Shown: positions 35,522 to 47,300 of the stretch, piece by piece | Position numbering within the stretch: the first letter of the stretch is position 1 | How the letters are laid out: each line of letters begins with the position of its first letter | Origin: Exophiala sp. HKRS030 | Lineage: Eukaryota > Ascomycota > Eurotiomycetes > Chaetothyriales > Herpotrichiellaceae | Assembly: GCA_023897205.1 (NCBI GenBank) | Contig: JAHWDD010000006.1 | Span: 2,046,001 to 2,110,000 of the forward strand | DNA length: 64,000 nucleotides | Direction: 5' to 3' | The notes under the pieces: model-generated | Databases searched by the model: none | What the model was told of the DNA's origin: nothing | Seen by the model: only the letters and a program-made list of their open reading frames with translations | Made by a program: the position numbers and the translations under genes

Positions 35522-37890
35522 ATGGATAGTGGGAGTTTTTTGAAGAGTCCCGTTTCGACTAACATTGCACCACGTCCAGCACTTGTGACGTCAATTCCCA
35601 TTTGCGAATCACGGGCTGAGGTGCGACCTCAGACTTCTAAGCGCAAGAGGATCGCTTGTCAAGAGTGCCGACAAGGCAAGGTGTGTATCGGCTTCTTGTC
35701 TATCTGGAATCTTTTTGGCTGACAAACGACTACCAGCTTCGTTGTGAAGGCACTAGCCGCCAGTCATGTAAGCGATGCTCATTGTTGGGTCTGACGTGTG
35801 TCTATGACAATGACTACAAAAGATTCAACAAACGCTTGTAAGTTACCATGAAGGTACCTTCTCTCTTGTACAGAATGGCTCATCTGATTTATCGAAAGGA
35901 AGCTGCAAGAGCTTACGAAGGAGGTTGAGAGGTTGAGAGCCACGCAACAAACTTCGTCAGTCAGCCAGGAGACTTCACCATCACACCAAAGTCCAGAGCT
36001 TCATTTAAGACCTGAAACTGAGCTGTCTCCTGGTAGAATTGTCCCAGAGTCGCCAGTATGCGCACCTGAAGTTGCTTCCTGCGACGAGGTGCCGAATACA
36101 TACGCGTCACTCTGCGAGGCGCATCACCCTCAAGTTCTCGGAAACACCAGTCTAACAGCCGTTCAAGTCACTCGATTATTTCGAAGGTAAGCTTTCACAA
36201 TTACGTAAAGATGGATGTTGACAAGGTTTGGTAGATATTTTAAGGAAAACCATCCCTATGTGCCTATTATCGAAGAGGGTATTTCCCCAGACAATTACCA
36301 TGGGCAATCTCCATTGCTTTTCTGGACCATCATTGCCATCGCTTCCCGTCATGATGATGAGGAGCCCACCGTGGTGGGAAGTCTTGCACCATTTCTCAAG
36401 ACGCTTTTATGGCAGACAATAGGATCTCCTCCACACACACGTTCCGATTTAAAGGCCATGATATTGCTTTGCCTGTGGCCAATGCCGACATCTTCCATGT
36501 CCACAGATTCATCATTTGTGCTTGCCTCTGCTTGCAAGAGCAGTGCCATGCATGTAGGTGTACACAGGCCCTACTCTGTACAGGACTTTTCCAGAATTCG
36601 TACTTCTCCTCGCCCTGACGAGGTAAAAGATGCCTTGATCACATGGTCGGCATGCTTCATAGCTGCTGAAAGGTAGGCATATTCTCCCAACAAAAAACTC
36701 GTCAATAGACCTGGCTTACATTCATGTTAGTATAACAAGTCTCATTGGCCAAGCGCCTCTTTTTGTCACAGATGCAACTCTTGACGCAATTTGCAATGGC
36801 AGGAACGATGTTGGGATTCCGCCAGACATGTACCACTTGGTCCTGATTTGGCGTTTCTGCAACAAGTTCAACAGGGTCATGGCCAGCCGAGAAAGAAGAG
36901 TCGGCAGTCTTGGTGAGAGCGACAGTGGAGTACTTCTGCCTCTCTATGAGATTGAATTGGTGCAGCTTCGACAACAGTTGGGTGACAATCTATCTGGTGA
37001 GGACGTCCCAAGTGCGGATTTGTGGCTTGTCGCTGACGTGCAGCATAGATGACAACGAGATCATGTTTCTCTATGCTTCTCTACAGCTAAGATGCTACTA
37101 TTTTCTAGAAAGCTATGCCAGAGCCTCTTCACGAGAAGGCATCTTGAAAGCGTATCGCTCAGCTGTGGATGTCATATGGAGATGCCATAAAAGAGACACA
37201 GACACGCAGTTATTCAGAAGGGGCCCTGTGATATTTCGCAACGCTCTTTCCATTGCCTCGGTATTCGTTCTCAAAACACTCAGAAGCAGTAATTCTCAAC
37301 TGGTCGATGCCGAGGAAGGTCGCAGAGCGTTCAATGTAAGTCTCAGCCTCCTACGAAAGTGTTCAATCGAGGACAATGACCTGCCGGGGAGGTTCTCGAA
37401 GATCTTGTCACAGCTCTGGTGTGCAACCCCTCCAGAGTCCTCTCCTCAGAGAGGGTTGAATGTGACAAGTCGACTCGGTGGCAGTGTTCTGCACGATACT
37501 CTCTGGACATGGCGAGAAAAGTTCGGCGGACAAGCACCCGACGGCCAAAGGCCCCAAGTAAGTGCATTCTCTGGCCCGAGAACTTCGGCCCCGTCCAGCT
37601 CAAACAGAACGTGGCCTGGCGCTTCCCCTGACGAACAAGGCCACCGTAATGATGTGAGCCATCCCACCACTTCAATAGGGCAACCTCACCACGAACAATC
37701 GGCACCATTATCTGGCAATTGTGACATGGTCGATCTTGATCTTGACAGCGAACTCAACAATGACTGGTTCTGGAATGAGGCTGGCCTCTCAAGCTTGCTG
37801 ACTACTGATTTTGATGCCTTGTGTCTCCCCGAAGCTTTCAACACCAACAACAATTTCGTAGGTCATGGCGCGTCAGTACGGCTCTCTTGA
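35522..37890 (+). CDS. Zn2Cys6 transcription factor with fungal-specific regulatory domain
   Basis: Six exons (35522-35680, 35737-35837, 35899-36186, 36235-36672, 36731-36996, 37049-37890), about 697 aa. The zinc cluster is split by intron 1: CQECRQGK / LRCEGTSRQSCKRC then C of LTCVY, giving C-x2-C-x6-C-x7-C-x2-C-x6-C spacing. A basic pre-region (TSKRKRIA) and a linker with heptads (LQELTKEVERLRATQQ) follow. The middle region matches the fungal-specific TF domain: YFKENHPYVPIIEEG, FWTIIAIASRHDDEE, LKAMILLCLWPMPTSS, ACKSSAMHVGVHRP, ITWSACFIAAER. The tail is Ser/Pro/Asn-rich with an acidic DMVDLDLDSELNNDW segment, a likely activation region. It lies 478 bp upstream of a co-oriented flavoprotein gene, a typical regulator-target arrangement, though which gene it controls is inference. 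Confidence 0.88.
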
Positions 37891-38368
37891 AAGGCTGTTG
37901 GTTTTCTGTTGCCAGTGAAGTCCGGGGTGTCAAAGAACATTACAAGTTGCGGAGAAGCAATGATACTCTCCATTGGGCCAATCAAAGTGCGGTTTTTATT
38001 CTCTCCGGTTGACGGCCCGAAATGTGAAAAGAGTCCAGTCTTGAACCCCAAAATTCATCTCCGCAGTGCGGAATAAAGTCTGAAAGTACCTCGACACAGT
38101 CAGTTGAAGCGGCAAACCAAGAGGAGTTCCAGGTTCGCGATATGATCTTGTGGCAAGCGAGCACAAGAACATTCTCCGGGCCAAAGTGCAGTCCTTTCCC
38201 ACTAATCAAGCCGGTCTCAAAGGAGAGGAACATCATATGATGATCTTGCCCTCCGCTTTCGGGTAGAGGCTTCTATATTAAAATCACAGCATGACCCATG
38301 GTCGAAGGGACTCGTCGTGAGTTGCTATCACTTGGACAATTCACATATCCTGTTCAACAACCGTAAAT
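37891..38368. promoter_or_regulatory. Upstream region of the TcuA-like gene
   Basis: 478 bp between two co-oriented genes. No CGG dyad of the type found further right was noticed. An AT-rich stretch occurs near 38275-38290. Confidence 0.45.
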
Positions 38369-39934
38369 ATGGGAAGCATATCACACAAAAATGGAGCAAG
38401 CCACAACTTCGGCGTTATAGTTGTCGGAGGTGGCAATGCAGCTCTTTGTGCTGCACTCGCTGCTCACGACCACGGTGCCAATGTGCTCGTCCTTGAAGCG
38501 GCCCCTCGAGATGGGCGGGGAGGAAACAGCCGTTTCGCGGGAACAGTCTTCCGCGCCAGCCACAAGGGCTTTGATGCTGTCAAAACCTTGCTCTGTCCCG
38601 AGGCGATGGCAGACGCCGAGCTGTGCGACATGGCACCATACACCAATGAAGATTACGCTCGAGATCTGGCCAAAACCTCACACGGACGCAACGACAAGGA
38701 CATCTCGGCTATCATGGTCAGGGACGGCTGGGAAACACTCGAATGGATGAAGTCCAAGGGTGTCAAATGGGAGTTGATTGTTCGCAAGTACCAGAACGTT
38801 AGCGGGTTGAAGAAGGGTGACCAGAAGATCAACCTAGAGCCAGGGGGCCCTGTGATGGCCGTCGGTGGTGGGGTGGGCCTCACAGACTACCTTTGGGACG
38901 CGGTCGAGAGCCTGATCGACACCGGTCGTATGACGGTCTGGTACGACAGTCCTGCACACGACCTCATCGCCACGGGGGACACGGTGCACGGCGTTCGCGT
39001 CCGTGGTCGAGACTCTTTCATCGACGTGCACGGCAAAGTCATCCTCGCGAGCGGTGGCTTCTCCTCCAACCCGGCCATGCGTCGCCAATACCTCGGAGAG
39101 GGGTGGGATCTGGTCGTGGTCCGCGGGACAAAGTACAACATGGGCACGATGCTCAACCGAGCCGTGGCGGCCGGAGCCCGCCCCGTCGGACACTGGGGTG
39201 CCGCTCACGCCTCCCCCCAAGATGCGAATGCACCCCTGGTGGGCGATGTCAACGTCTCTCCGCACATGCCGCGGTACGCGTACCCCTACGGCATCACGAT
39301 CAACGTAAACGGCGAACGGTTCTTCGACGAGGGCGAAGACAACTTTGGAAAGACGTACGCACAGACGGGCAAGAAGATTGGCGACCAACCCGAAGCAAAG
39401 GCCTTTCAGATCTTCGACCAACAGACTGTACACCTCTTGCCCAAGCGCTACGAGACCGCCACGCCCATCAACGCAGACACCATCCAGGAACTGGCGACTC
39501 TCATGGGCGTCAATCCGGCGGGCCTACAGAAGACGATCGACGCGTTCAACGCCGCTTGTCCAAGAGACAGCAGTGGCTTCGAACCGACCAAGTTGGACGG
39601 ACTGTGTGCGAGCGAAGGCCTGAAATTCCCCAAATCCAACTGGGCCCTGAGAATTGAGAAGGCCCCGTTCGTGGCTTATGGGGTGGCATGCGGCATCACC
39701 TTCACGTACGGTGGTATCGCGACAGATACCTCGGCGCGCGTGCTCAACAATGAAGGCAACCACATGCCGAATCTTTGGGCCACGGGTGAGATTGCCGGCG
39801 GAGTTTTCTACCACAACTATCCCGGAGGTGCGGGTTTGACGAAAGGCGCCATCTTTGGACGTATTGCTGGTCGTGAGGCGGCGGCTGCGGCGGCAGCCAA
39901 AGACGCAAACGCTGGTGTCAAGGTGGGAGTCTAA
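38369..39934 (+). CDS. FAD-dependent fumarate-reductase-fold oxidoreductase, TcuA (tricarballylate dehydrogenase)-like
   Basis: Single exon, 521 aa. The N-terminal dinucleotide fold is clear (VIVVGGGNAALCAALAAHDHG, then VLVLEAAPRDGRGGNSRFAG, the FAD pyrophosphate and substrate-loop region). Further FAD_binding_2 markers are KVILASGGFSSNPAMRRQYL, the MGTMLNRAVAAGARPVGHWG stretch, INVNGERFFDEGEDNFGKTYA, ACGITFTYGGIATDTSARVL and the C-terminal NLWATGEIAGGVFYHNYPGG followed by GLTKGAIFGRIAGREAA. The ordering and the GGGNAALCAA sequence resemble TcuA, which oxidises tricarballylate to cis-aconitate in bacteria; other FAD_binding_2 reductases (fumarate, 3-ketosteroid) are possible. Ends with an Ala-rich tail and no peroxisomal or membrane signal. 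Very GC-ending codons suggest strong expression. The regulator gene directly upstream may control it. Confidence 0.85.
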   Translation: MGSISHKNGASHNFGVIVVGGGNAALCAALAAHDHGANVLVLEAAPRDGRGGNSRFAGTVFRASHKGFDAVKTLLCPEAMADAELCDMAPYTNEDYARDLAKTSHGRNDKDISAIMVRDGWETLEWMKSKGVKWELIVRKYQNVSGLKKGDQKINLEPGGPVMAVGGGVGLTDYLWDAVESLIDTGRMTVWYDSPAHDLIATGDTVHGVRVRGRDSFIDVHGKVILASGGFSSNPAMRRQYLGEGWDLVVVRGTKYNMGTMLNRAVAAGARPVGHWGAAHASPQDANAPLVGDVNVSPHMPRYAYPYGITINVNGERFFDEGEDNFGKTYAQTGKKIGDQPEAKAFQIFDQQTVHLLPKRYETATPINADTIQELATLMGVNPAGLQKTIDAFNAACPRDSSGFEPTKLDGLCASEGLKFPKSNWALRIEKAPFVAYGVACGITFTYGGIATDTSARVLNNEGNHMPNLWATGEIAGGVFYHNYPGGAGLTKGAIFGRIAGREAAAAAAAKDANAGVKVGV

Positions 39935-40352
39935 GACAGCTTGAAGATATATTAGAAGATAGTGGTAAGATAACGGTGGTAGCAGCCGTTTTGAGATTAG
40001 GCAGTGCCAGAAAAATGAAGACCCTTTTGTTACCTTTCGAGATTCAGTGCGTCGATCTCTCTACTCACCCCATTATCTATTTGTCCTATATTAAGTCTTG
40101 TTAGATTGTAGTAAAACACTCCTATCAACAGGTATAGGAGAGACCAGATCCTTCGAGTCTCTCTGTCACTAGTACACTATTCCACACCAATACTCGTTAG
40201 TGGTACCCACGCCATATCAGGTAAGTTACCCGAGACCCGTGCTAAAAGAAACACGACAGAGAGCGATAACATTGCAGTGTGTACAAACTATGGCCCTGAA
40301 ATCTTAAGCACCTCGTCGTCGTCGACACATCCACACCAAGTATGAACAGCTG
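39935..40352. other. Intergenic, no gene
   Basis: About 420 bp of AT-richer sequence holding the 3' end of the flavoprotein gene and the promoter of the PPR-like gene. Nothing else recognised. Confidence 0.45.
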
Positions 40353-42321
40353 ATGCATAGAACCCTCATAAGTCATGCACTGAGACAAAAATGTCCTGTC
40401 CTCGCGATCCGTCGTTCACCTACACTTCGCTGCTATCGAGCCCGACCTTTCAAAGCGAAAGGACCCTCGGCCTGGCGCAGACCAGATCACGGTCTGACAC
40501 AACCTGGGGAACCTGTCGCTGAGCAGCATGAAGTCTTGAGAGGCAAGAAAAAAGAGGAAGAAGCGCTCAAGGTGACCGAAAGCGGTGACGCTTGTTTCGC
40601 TTGGGCCTCAAAGTCGACTGCATCGTTGGAGAGTACCGTCCCTGAGCCTAGGCAATCTTCCTCCTCGAGCGAGACACCGAGTCCATCAGCACGAGAAGGC
40701 CGTCAGCATGCACTCTCAGGGAAACACGGCAATGGCGGCGACTTGTTGGACACGGACCCTCTCAAATCTATCGCAGAAGGCGTCGACGCAGACGCAGACG
40801 GAGACGACCGTGACTTGACCGCTGAGCTCAAGCTCAAGCGACTCGATGCGAAACCGGCGCAGTTTCGCCCTCTTCTCCGAGAAGTCCGAAGAATTGGCAA
40901 AGTCATCGGACGAGACAGGAACGGTCTGAACAGGTTGGTTGATCGGAAAGATGTGAGCACGCAGGTTCTCGAAGACGAACTGAAATGGATCGCAAAAACA
41001 ACGCCTCAGCCAAAATTGACCCGGGAGATTCTCAACATCCTAATTGCGGACCGCAAGATCAAACCCAGACCAGACCTCTACGAGGCCCTCATCCTCAGCA
41101 ATTGCTCTCCGGAATATGGGTCTGCAGACAACGTGCGTGCCACCTTGGAAGAGATGGAACGGGAAGGTATCGCGATGAATCCTTCTGTGTACTATGCCGC
41201 CCTGACGGTGAGTTCTAAACCTTTCTCTTGGTGAGTTGGTTCTCTGAGAGAGATTTTCTGACCTTTGCTTTTCCCCCCCCACCCAGGCTCTGACGGTACA
41301 CCCTGATACCTACCTCCGGACCGGCATCTTGCAACGCCTCGCACAACAATGGGTCACGATCCCTCCATTGTACGTCAAGCTCAATATTGTCGCCATGATT
41401 CGCGAAGGTCAATTAGAACTCGCGACGGTCGAGCTGGAAAACTTGCAACGAGAAGAAGACGGCGGCGGCGGGCACATCGACGCGTGGGTATGGACGATCT
41501 ACATGCACGCCCTCTGCGACCACCATGCCTTTGAGGATCTTTTGCAGCTGTGCTACAAGCTGTACGATTCCAATTTCCCTTTCCCGCGGCACACGTTGCT
41601 CCACGTGCTCCGCATCGCGAGCAGGTACAGCGCGAGGAACCAAAAGGACGCCGACGCGGCGGCCGCGTCGGTGACGCGATGGGTCTGGTATACGTACGTG
41701 GAGAACATGCACGTCATCCCGGACAAGGGGTTGTGTCTCAACGTCCTCACCATCGCCGCCAGGACGAGAGACGTGGACCTCGCCGAGTCGGCCGCCGTCG
41801 TTCTGGAAAACGCCGCTGCCGGTAAAAAGACCACAGTCCCCAACAGCCTCGCGCCGTGGGAGAAGAATGATTCTACTGTTTCGTTGGAATCTCCCGAACT
41901 TCCCGACTGGGAGGAATCGGAGACAAGTTCGTCCTCGTCCTCGTCGGCGGAGAGAGAGAAGCACCGTCGCGACGGCAGAGCAACGATACTGACAAACCGA
42001 GATGATGTCGGGGCGACAGTCAATGAACCGAGGGCCGCTGCCTTCTCTACCCCACCGGACCTGCCTTCTCAGCCTCTTCCTCCCCGACAACTCTCCAGAC
42101 AAGCTCTCGACTTGCTCCGGCTCGCTCGTGAAGGTGCAGGCACAGGAGACGCGTTGGGAAGTGAAACCGACAGAGACGTTGTCCGGTCGTCTGGCAGTCC
42201 GAGACCCAGGAACAACCCGGCGGTCTTGTACAAGTTCTTCCGCGAGGAGAGTGGCCTCAGAGGTGCACGTTTCGATCCCTTGCTCGCGCTCCAAGAGGGT
42301 TGGAAGTGGAGAAAGAAGTAG
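40353..42321 (+). CDS. Mitochondrial pentatricopeptide-repeat-like protein
   Basis: Two exons (40353-41207, 41287-42321), about 629 aa. The N-terminus (MHRTLISHALRQKCPVLAIR) is basic, amphipathic and free of acids, as in a mitochondrial presequence. A disordered Ser/Glu-rich part follows. From about residue 200 there are helical-hairpin segments spaced like PPR motifs: PKLTREILNILIADRKIKPR, PDLYEALILSNCSPEYGSAD, YVKLNIVAMIREGQLELATVE, VWTIYMHALCDHHAFEDLLQL, HTLLHVLRIASRYSARN, NVLTIAARTRDVDLAESAA. This suggests RNA binding in mitochondrial expression. The C-terminus ends GWKWRKK. The intron is bordered by a CTGACGGT repeat at each exon edge, which duplicates the peptide ALT. Large antisense frames in this locus are codon-bias artefacts. 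Confidence 0.82.
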
Positions 42322-42579
42322 CGAATTGAATTGCAATTGCAATTGCATATTAGAGACCCGCAAAACCCGCCGTGTCTTTGCTGTTTATATATTATATCCC
42401 TTGGCTGCTCTACTTGATATCGATGAATGTCTCCTTTTACCTCCTTCACGACACACGGTGACCTAGAGAAAAGAGAGAGTGTGTGTCTGTGTGCGTGTTT
42501 GTATACGAATATTTCCATCTGGAAACATGGTCTTCCTTGACTACCTGGCCCTGGCCGCCTAACCTGTAGAAAGCCTCTC
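42322..42579. other. Convergent 3' intergenic region
   Basis: 258 bp between the stop of the PPR-like gene and the stop of the F-box gene. A TTGCAATTGCAATTGCAA-like repeat lies at about 42329-42346 and probably belongs to a terminator/3' UTR. Confidence 0.5.
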
Positions 42580-45019
42580 TCAACGCAACCAGAATCCTTT
42601 GCCGATGGATATGTGAGCTGCTCTCTCACGCCACGTCGACCTCGTGGTACCACTGGCAGTGGTGGTGGCTGCGGCGGTGGACTTGGACTTGGTCTTGATA
42701 TTGCCATCGCCACTGGTGATCACATCTCCACCGCCGTCTCTGGACAAGTCTGGAGTGCGCGTCGGGGTAGAAGTCGCCGTAACAAACGGTGGCCCATCAT
42801 CCAATGCGCCCATGATCAGAGAGGCGGAGGAACTGCTCGTCACCGACATGCGAGGAACAGAAGTCGTGTACTGCCGCCGTTCGTCGACCCCTCGAAAACC
42901 AGCCTCATCGCTTTCTGTGCCGTTTTCATTCTTGACCCGTTTAGCCCTCTCAACGACGAGTCCATGGCCCACCATGCTCGTTCCGCCTCCATCAGCGGCA
43001 ACGACCACCGAAGTCACTGACTCGTTCTTTCTCTTCTTACCAGAGTCCCCTCTTCCCTCTCCTCCTTTTCCTACCGCCTTGCCGCTTCCACCTCCTCTCT
43101 GCGCCACCATCGATCCATCTACCCGCCTCATGCCATCAAACCCAAAGGTGGGATCGAAACACACAAACACGAGGGCCCTCTCGCCTCCTTTTGTCAAGTC
43201 TGCAGGACCGGAGAGGTAGACGATCCCCTCGTACCCAAGCACGGCCTTGACCTCGCCGGCCTTGCCGCCGGGGCACAGTACGTCCTCCAGATCCCTTGGA
43301 ACCTCCACGCCACCTCTAGGCCACAGGACAATCTCACTGGGCGTGAACTTTTCCTCGCCGTCCCTCAGGTCAAGTCCGTCCTTGTCCTTGACCCGCGAGC
43401 GCACCCGGTAGTATTTCGAACCACTTTTCTGCATGACCTCGTGTTGTTCGTTCCCACGTCCGTGGTCACCTTCGTCGTCCAACACAAGAGGGCCGATCCC
43501 CTTCCTACTCACGACCCGAACTCGAAGTCTCTCCCGTGGTCGCCAGCTCCCTTCATCCGTGACCTCCTCACTCACAACGTCCACAAAACACTGCCGGTTG
43601 AAATCGTACCCGTTCCATTTGGTTTTGGCGCGGAGGTACTCCTTCTTCCGGTCCCTGGCATCTTCGCCACAATCACCACCATGTCTGGCGTACTCGGAGT
43701 GCACATACCTCTCGATTCTGACATGAGAGTCCTCGTAGTGGCTCTTGTTCTTTTCGTCCAGAGTCCGCCGGAGGGGATCATCGGGAGGGGCGCGCAGTAT
43801 GGCATGAGCGTCCAAGAGAACCGCCCGCTGTAAAGGTTGAGAATAGTACGTCCTGACGCAACGACTGCCCCCGTCAACCCATTCTTTTCGACACTCGACG
43901 ATCAACAGCTCGCCTGTGCAGTGATCAACCTGAAACCCTAGATCTGTCCATGCGTCGTTGATCGGTCCCTCGAGATGTTGCCGTCGCCATACCATTCTAG
44001 GCACTACGTCAGGGTCTACGAGGTCTAGATGAAATTTCACAACGTGATAGTAACTTGTCCAGTCAACCTCCTCGGTTTCGAAGCTGGTCTGGTTCGTGAC
44101 GGCATAGAAATAATTCTCGTGAATCGTAAAGGACGCCGTCGACCCGATCTCACTGCCGTAAAAGTTCCGCAACTGCAGCGGCTCCTTGCTCGGAACGTCT
44201 GGAGTCGCCAACTCATGTCGGTATAGCAGCCATTCGCGGTGTCCTTCATCTCCAGTGGCCGAATGGGTTCCCCAGACGATGTGTCTCGAGTTGTGCGTGA
44301 CGAAGAGCTTCTTGTTGGAGACTAGCGGTGTCGAAAAGACGATGCGAGAGCGACGGACGTTGTTGGTCGCCCGAGACGACTCATTAAAGTCCTCGGAGAT
44401 ATTGACGGCGAAGAGATGTGGCCCGTAGACCCCCAAATGGCAGGTCAAGACGGCAACGTTGTCTGCATAGCCCTGAAGCTGCAGCGATCTAAAACATTCG
44501 AGCTCAACTGTGATGGCGCCTCGTTTCGGGGAAGCGAGGAAACTTCGGAAGAATGCGTGACCGAAGACCTTTTCCGAAGTAGGACGGTGATTGAGATCAA
44601 GAATGCGAAGTTGAGAACTTGTCGTGTAACACACAATGCCGCCGTGGTAGGAAAAGCTGGTGGCATGGCCTACGACACTAACAGAGTAGGGCAACGCTGT
44701 TTGAAACGCATCGTTACACAAGCTGACCCGATCAATTGTCGTCCTAAAGCTGCCGTCGGGTGCTGACAGGGCCAATTGGGTCCATGGAGAATGCAGAATG
44801 CTCGCCTGACCGAGTCAGCAGGTGATACTCGCACGTCATGCAAACGTGACAAAAATCCCCCAATGATCTCACATGGACTGTATTCCTCGCCGTATGCTCA
44901 TCCCGAAGCTGGTCATGCAGTGAACGAGAAGTTTTGGAAAGACGGTCGTAGGAAAGAACGTCGAGTTGGCTGGCCACCTGATGAAGAATATCGAAAGGGA
45001 GTAGGGACAAGCTTGACAT
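42580..45019 (-). CDS. F-box protein with C-terminal beta-propeller-like region
   Basis: Two exons (45019-44873, 44805-42580; GTGAGA...GGTCAG) give 790 aa. Residues 1-50 form an F-box (SLLPFDILHQVASQLDVLSY, then DRLSKTSRSLHDQL), which would link to Skp1 in an SCF ubiquitin ligase. After the intron, beta-rich segments alternate (VVGHATSFSYHGGIVCYTT, NNVRRSRIVFSTPLVSNKK, HNSRHIVWGTHSATG, REWLLYRHELATPD, WRRQHLEGPINDAWTDLGF), consistent with a propeller substrate module, although no named repeat is recognised. The C-terminus is low complexity (Gly, Lys, Ser, Thr). The substrate cannot be predicted. The join after exon 1 keeps frame and matches the usual position of the first intron in such genes. 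Confidence 0.8.
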
Positions 45020-45897
45020 GCCCGACCGAAATAATCAGGAGATGTTCTGACCGGGGACTCACCACTCTCAGCCAGTAGGTGCAGGTGGAAAGGGGAGAGT
45101 GGGAGCTTTGCATGAAACGGAAGATGTGAGGTAGGGGCAGAAGGCTAAGGCTGTGGCGTTGTATCGAGGGCATGTTGTTCACACCTTGCCTCGGGCAGTG
45201 GAATATGATTGCAGAAGAAAAGAAGCGCTCTTATAGGAAAAATAGCAAGCAATGGCCACCACTGTCAACTTCATAGTGGAGAAAAACACCCGAGGCGCGC
45301 TTACCCTTGCCATGGATGCCGTGTGCGCCCCAGTCCTACTCGGTACCTAAAGGTGGACTATCCCTGAAAAGGGACGCGTCCTAGCAGGCGTCGTGATCAG
45401 ACTGGGCAGGCTGGGGTGGTCATGCATAACCAAGCTGGCATCTCATGCATCGGACAGGATTGTAGGATACTTGTTAGGCTGAGATAGTCCAGAGTCGGCG
45501 AGAGAGAAGAAGACAAGGCAGAATCGCGAAGTTGGCCCATTCTGGTGCTAGTCCTATTGCGGAATAGTGAGGCTGAAAATCGGCGTTCGACACGTTCCTC
45601 AGTGCCTGATCAGTCTCTTCTTTACTTGTAATTAGTCAATTTAATCCTCTTTGCTGCCGCTACAACCCATACTTTCTTCGTCTTGATCGAAGATCTGGAC
45701 CGAATTTGCATTTTAGCACGCAAGGTCCAGTCAATGAGAGACATCAGAGTCAGTAACAGTGCTAGTATGATTGCTGAACGTTGCCCAGATGTTCGCCCTA
45801 CAAACCCCCCCCTCAGCCTTCATCCTTTCTCAAACCACGTCTGCCTATCAGCAACAGGCTTCGACTGCCAAAGTTTCATCACCACCGGAATCGATTC
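45020..45897. other. Intergenic region between F-box gene and VOC gene
   Basis: Holds the upstream region of the F-box gene. Frames at 45683-46155 (+) are antisense to the VOC gene or short. No gene is recognised. Confidence 0.45.
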
Positions 45898-46401
45898 CTA
45901 GAGATTATCCACGCCGCCCAATCTTATCCCCAATTCTGCAAAGTTCAGGTTCAGAAGCTCAATGACATTGCCCCATGGATCTTGGACGTAGGCGCAGTAG
46001 GCATGATTTTTCTCCAACATTGTGATGGGTTCACCAATGATCTTGCCTCCAGCAGCCTCAATCTCTCTGGCCTTGGAGTGAGGATCCGGATCCGTGATGG
46101 CTATGTGGAAAAAACCGCCCTTGCTGTAGTCAAATGGTTTCGCGACCCCTTCTGATTTAGGGTTCTCGAATTCGAATAACTCAAGACCTACTCCGTTGCC
46201 GGTGACGAGGAATGCGAATCTGCCTTTGTGTAATGTCGCCCCATAGATGGGGAATATCGGGGAGTTGGGGTCTTGAGCTCGGTCGAACTCGAGCGTCTTA
46301 GGGACGTGGTGGAAGCCCAGAACCTTGGTATACCAGGCAGTGGCGGCATCGAGATCGATGACGGAAAGCCCGACATGGTTGAACACGTGGTTAAAGGTCA
46401 T
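45898..46401 (-). CDS. VOC-superfamily (glyoxalase/bleomycin-resistance/dioxygenase fold) protein
   Basis: Single exon, 167 aa. Two beta-alpha-beta-beta-beta modules are visible. Candidate metal ligands are His in NHVGLSV, Glu in VGLELFEFE, His in GFFHIAITD and Glu in WGNVIELLN, in the standard VOC positions, so an Fe, Zn or Mn centre is plausible. The family includes lyases, epimerases and ring-cleaving dioxygenases; the function cannot be chosen from sequence. It is the leftmost gene of the metabolic block and has a CGG-N10-CCG dyad 211 bp upstream of its start codon. Start ATG at 46401 is the first in frame after the stop-containing leader. Confidence 0.85.
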   Translation of the reverse strand: MTFNHVFNHVGLSVIDLDAATAWYTKVLGFHHVPKTLEFDRAQDPNSPIFPIYGATLHKGRFAFLVTGNGVGLELFEFENPKSEGVAKPFDYSKGGFFHIAITDPDPHSKAREIEAAGGKIIGEPITMLEKNHAYCAYVQDPWGNVIELLNLNFAELGIRLGGVDNL

Positions 46402-47300
46402 TTTTGGAGTATATATGTTGATGGAAGGTGAAGAGTACAGTGAGGGACCTGGAACATACGGCAGGCTGACTAGTCATCTTAACAGAAATCTGGTGTCAGC
46501 CTTTATACAGATTCGAGGAATGCACATCGTTTTCGATCAGCCACCCTCGGGATCAAACAGGCTGGATGATTCCGGAAACAAGTGCGATTCATAAGACCTA
46601 CGGAAGTAGGACGGCGGACTATTCCCGTCGTAACACGACACTCTGCTTAAAATGATGTCCTACCTAGATAACGTACAATATGTTCCATGCCAAAAACCCG
46701 AACTCAAAATCCGGGGTTGGGCCAAAACCGGGGAACCACGTCGTTGAGGAAGATGTCGTGGTTTGAAGGCCAAAGGCTAGGACCCAGCATCTTCGGGATA
46801 CTTCTGGGCAATCTGAAAAGCGCGCTGAAGGAGTATTCGCGAATCTACGGGGGAATGAAAATACAGGCCAACCCAAAATGTTGTGATACAACCGCGACAT
46901 TCTTGCTTTTTGCCAGACCAGGTGCGCCTATACTACAACGCTGGGCGAAGTCAAGCCCTCCTATCCTTGTTGGGACTTGGCAATAGAAAGACTCAGAACA
47001 TGAAACATCAGTCACATCGAGACCAGACCATTGCCAGACTTGGCCAACGATCTCCGGACCACAAGAGCAGCCACGTCGTACGCAGATTTCCCAAGGATGG
47101 ACAGTGGTGACATGGGAATGGGAGAGAATGGAACTGTTGTAGAAATCTAGACAGACTTCTGGAAGATAGGGACACTTCCAAAGCCTTTACCCAGTAGATC
47201 GGCGAGTATCTTCCGTCAAGATGATATAATCGGGTAGTGAACGTCGTGGGAGCAGAGGTCAGGCTCGGAAAATTATGCCCGCTGATTGGTTTTTAGTGCC
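46402..47300. promoter_or_regulatory. VOC promoter and non-coding stretch
   Basis: Contains the dyad at 46612-46627. The rest, to the SDR pseudogene, carries only short uninformative frames on both strands. Confidence 0.5.
46612..46627. promoter_or_regulatory. CGG-N10-CCG dyad upstream of VOC gene
   Basis: CGGCGGACTATTCCCG: inverted CGG half-sites with a 10-bp gap, 211 bp upstream of the VOC start codon. The gap sequence does not match the TGYTYT core of the other copies, so this may be chance. Confidence 0.4.

Noticed and set aside
41413..42363. 316-codon open frame on - strand across the PPR-like gene
   Set aside because: Antisense to a well-supported coding exon, low-complexity Arg/Val composition, no motifs.
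46402..47300. Possible transposon remnant left of the SDR pseudogene
   Set aside because: No terminal repeats, transposase or reverse-transcriptase motifs could be found.
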